DNA from: Holosporales bacterium
GTDB taxonomy: Bacteria; Pseudomonadota; Alphaproteobacteria; Caedimonadales; UBA9215
NCBI GenBank assembly: GCA_003503995.1
Contig: DOCA01000201.1
Span: 1-7,587, forward strand
DNA length: 7,587 nucleotides
Reading direction: 5' to 3'
The translations under genes and the position numbers were made by a program. The notes under the pieces are model-generated. The model was not told the origin of the DNA. It saw only the letters and a list, made by a program, of their open reading frames with translations, and searched no databases. This document shows positions 7,459 through 7,587 of the stretch, piece by piece (within the stretch, counting starts at the first letter, position 1; each line of letters starts with the position of its first letter).

Positions 7459-7459
7459 T
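7431..7459 (+). promoter_or_regulatory. Candidate sigma70-like promoter for the plus-strand exported gene
   Basis: The plus strand reads TTATCA (7431-7436), a 17-base spacer, then TACAAT (7454-7459). The -35 matches the consensus at four of six positions and the -10 at five, with ideal spacing. Transcription would begin near 7466, just ahead of the ribosome binding site at 7471. Confidence 0.5.
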
Positions 7460-7470
7460 GAAAAAAGAAC

Positions 7471-7477
7471 AAGGAGG
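7471..7477 (+). promoter_or_regulatory. Strong ribosome binding site fixing the start at 7484
   Basis: AAGGAGG is a full Shine-Dalgarno match, six bases before the ATG at 7484. It decides between this start and the ATG at 7458, whose frame stops after 18 codons and has no such site at the right spacing. Confidence 0.85.
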
Positions 7478-7483
7478 AAAATT

Positions 7484-7587
7484 ATGGTCAAAATCACAAC
7501 ACTATCTACCCTAGCATCTCTGTACTTCTTAGTCCCTTTATCCACGGCTGCTTTCTCTGAAACAATCAACGACCACCATCTAAAGAT
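7484..7587 (+). CDS. N-terminus of an exported protein (partial, runs off window)
   Basis: Only the first 34 codons are in the window. They encode a signal peptide: a short basic start (MVK), a hydrophobic core (about residues 4-19, TLSTLASLYFLVPL) and a small-residue cleavage region (STAAFS), with processing likely after A22, A23 or S25. The mature part starts near ETINDHHLK. Too little remains to name a family. The strong ribosome binding site and the promoter candidate upstream support a real, possibly well expressed gene. It is divergent from the unknown exported gene at 6274-7359, and the two may share regulation. Confidence 0.75.
   Translation, partial: MVKITTLSTLASLYFLVPLSTAAFSETINDHHLK

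Larger units (their letters stand above)
7360..7483. promoter_or_regulatory. Divergent intergenic control region
   Basis: These 124 bases separate two divergently read genes for exported proteins, so they must hold the start signals of both. They contain two overlapping opposed promoter candidates (7430-7459), a 17-base pyrimidine run on the plus strand (7395-7411, AGGAGG-rich on the other strand) and a perfect 10-base palindrome ATAAGCTTAT (7381-7390) that could be an operator or chance. No terminator or RNA gene is visible. Confidence 0.6.

Noticed and set aside
7209..7514. Plus-strand open frame running through the divergent region, with an internal ATG at 7458
   Set aside because: It overlaps the start of the unknown exported gene in antisense and ends just after the true plus-strand start at 7484, which has the strong ribosome binding site and a signal peptide.
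1..7587. CRISPR array, transposon, tRNA or defence system
   Set aside because: I saw no spaced direct repeats, terminal inverted repeats, transposase-like protein, tRNA-like fold or toxin-antitoxin pair. Nearly all of the window is accounted for by the nuo genes and two exported-protein genes.

Overview
The window carries most of a proton-pumping NADH:quinone oxidoreductase (respiratory complex I) operon. It reads entirely on the minus strand in the order nuoA-nuoB-nuoC-nuoD-nuoE-nuoF-nuoG, and nuoG runs off the left edge. The proteins are of the alphaproteobacterial/mitochondrial type: nuoC and nuoD are separate genes, NuoB has the SLWPMTFGLACC form that I recall from Rickettsiales-like bacteria, and NuoG lacks the extra N7 iron-sulfur cysteines in the part that can be read. 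With the fairly AT-rich base composition and poly-A-rich gaps, this suggests an alphaproteobacterium, perhaps a host-associated one of the Rickettsiales/Holosporales kind. That placement is inferred from recalled family sequences, not from a search.

Layout from right to left. At 7484-7587 (+) lies the first 34 codons of a gene for an exported protein, with a near-perfect ribosome binding site. At 7360-7483 is a divergent intergenic region where two face-to-face sigma70-like promoters appear to overlap almost exactly. At 6274-7359 (-) is a 361-residue protein with a signal peptide that I do not recognise. A 57-base gap with a possible extended -10 promoter precedes the nuo cluster (6216 to 1). 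Within the cluster the gaps are 18-26 bases or short overlaps (nuoA/nuoB 10 bases, nuoD/nuoE 4 bases), so one transcript and translational coupling are likely.

The seven nuo products form the NADH-oxidising arm (NuoE, NuoF, NuoG), the connecting, quinone-reducing arm (NuoB, NuoC, NuoD) and one small membrane subunit at the arm junction (NuoA). All iron-sulfur ligands expected in these subunits are present, and no frameshift or premature stop was seen, so the complex looks functional. The remaining membrane subunits (nuoH to nuoN) would be expected beyond the left edge.

I found no mobile element, CRISPR array, tRNA, rRNA or defence system. The least explained parts are the unknown exported protein upstream of nuoA, its divergent neighbour and the compact promoter region between them.
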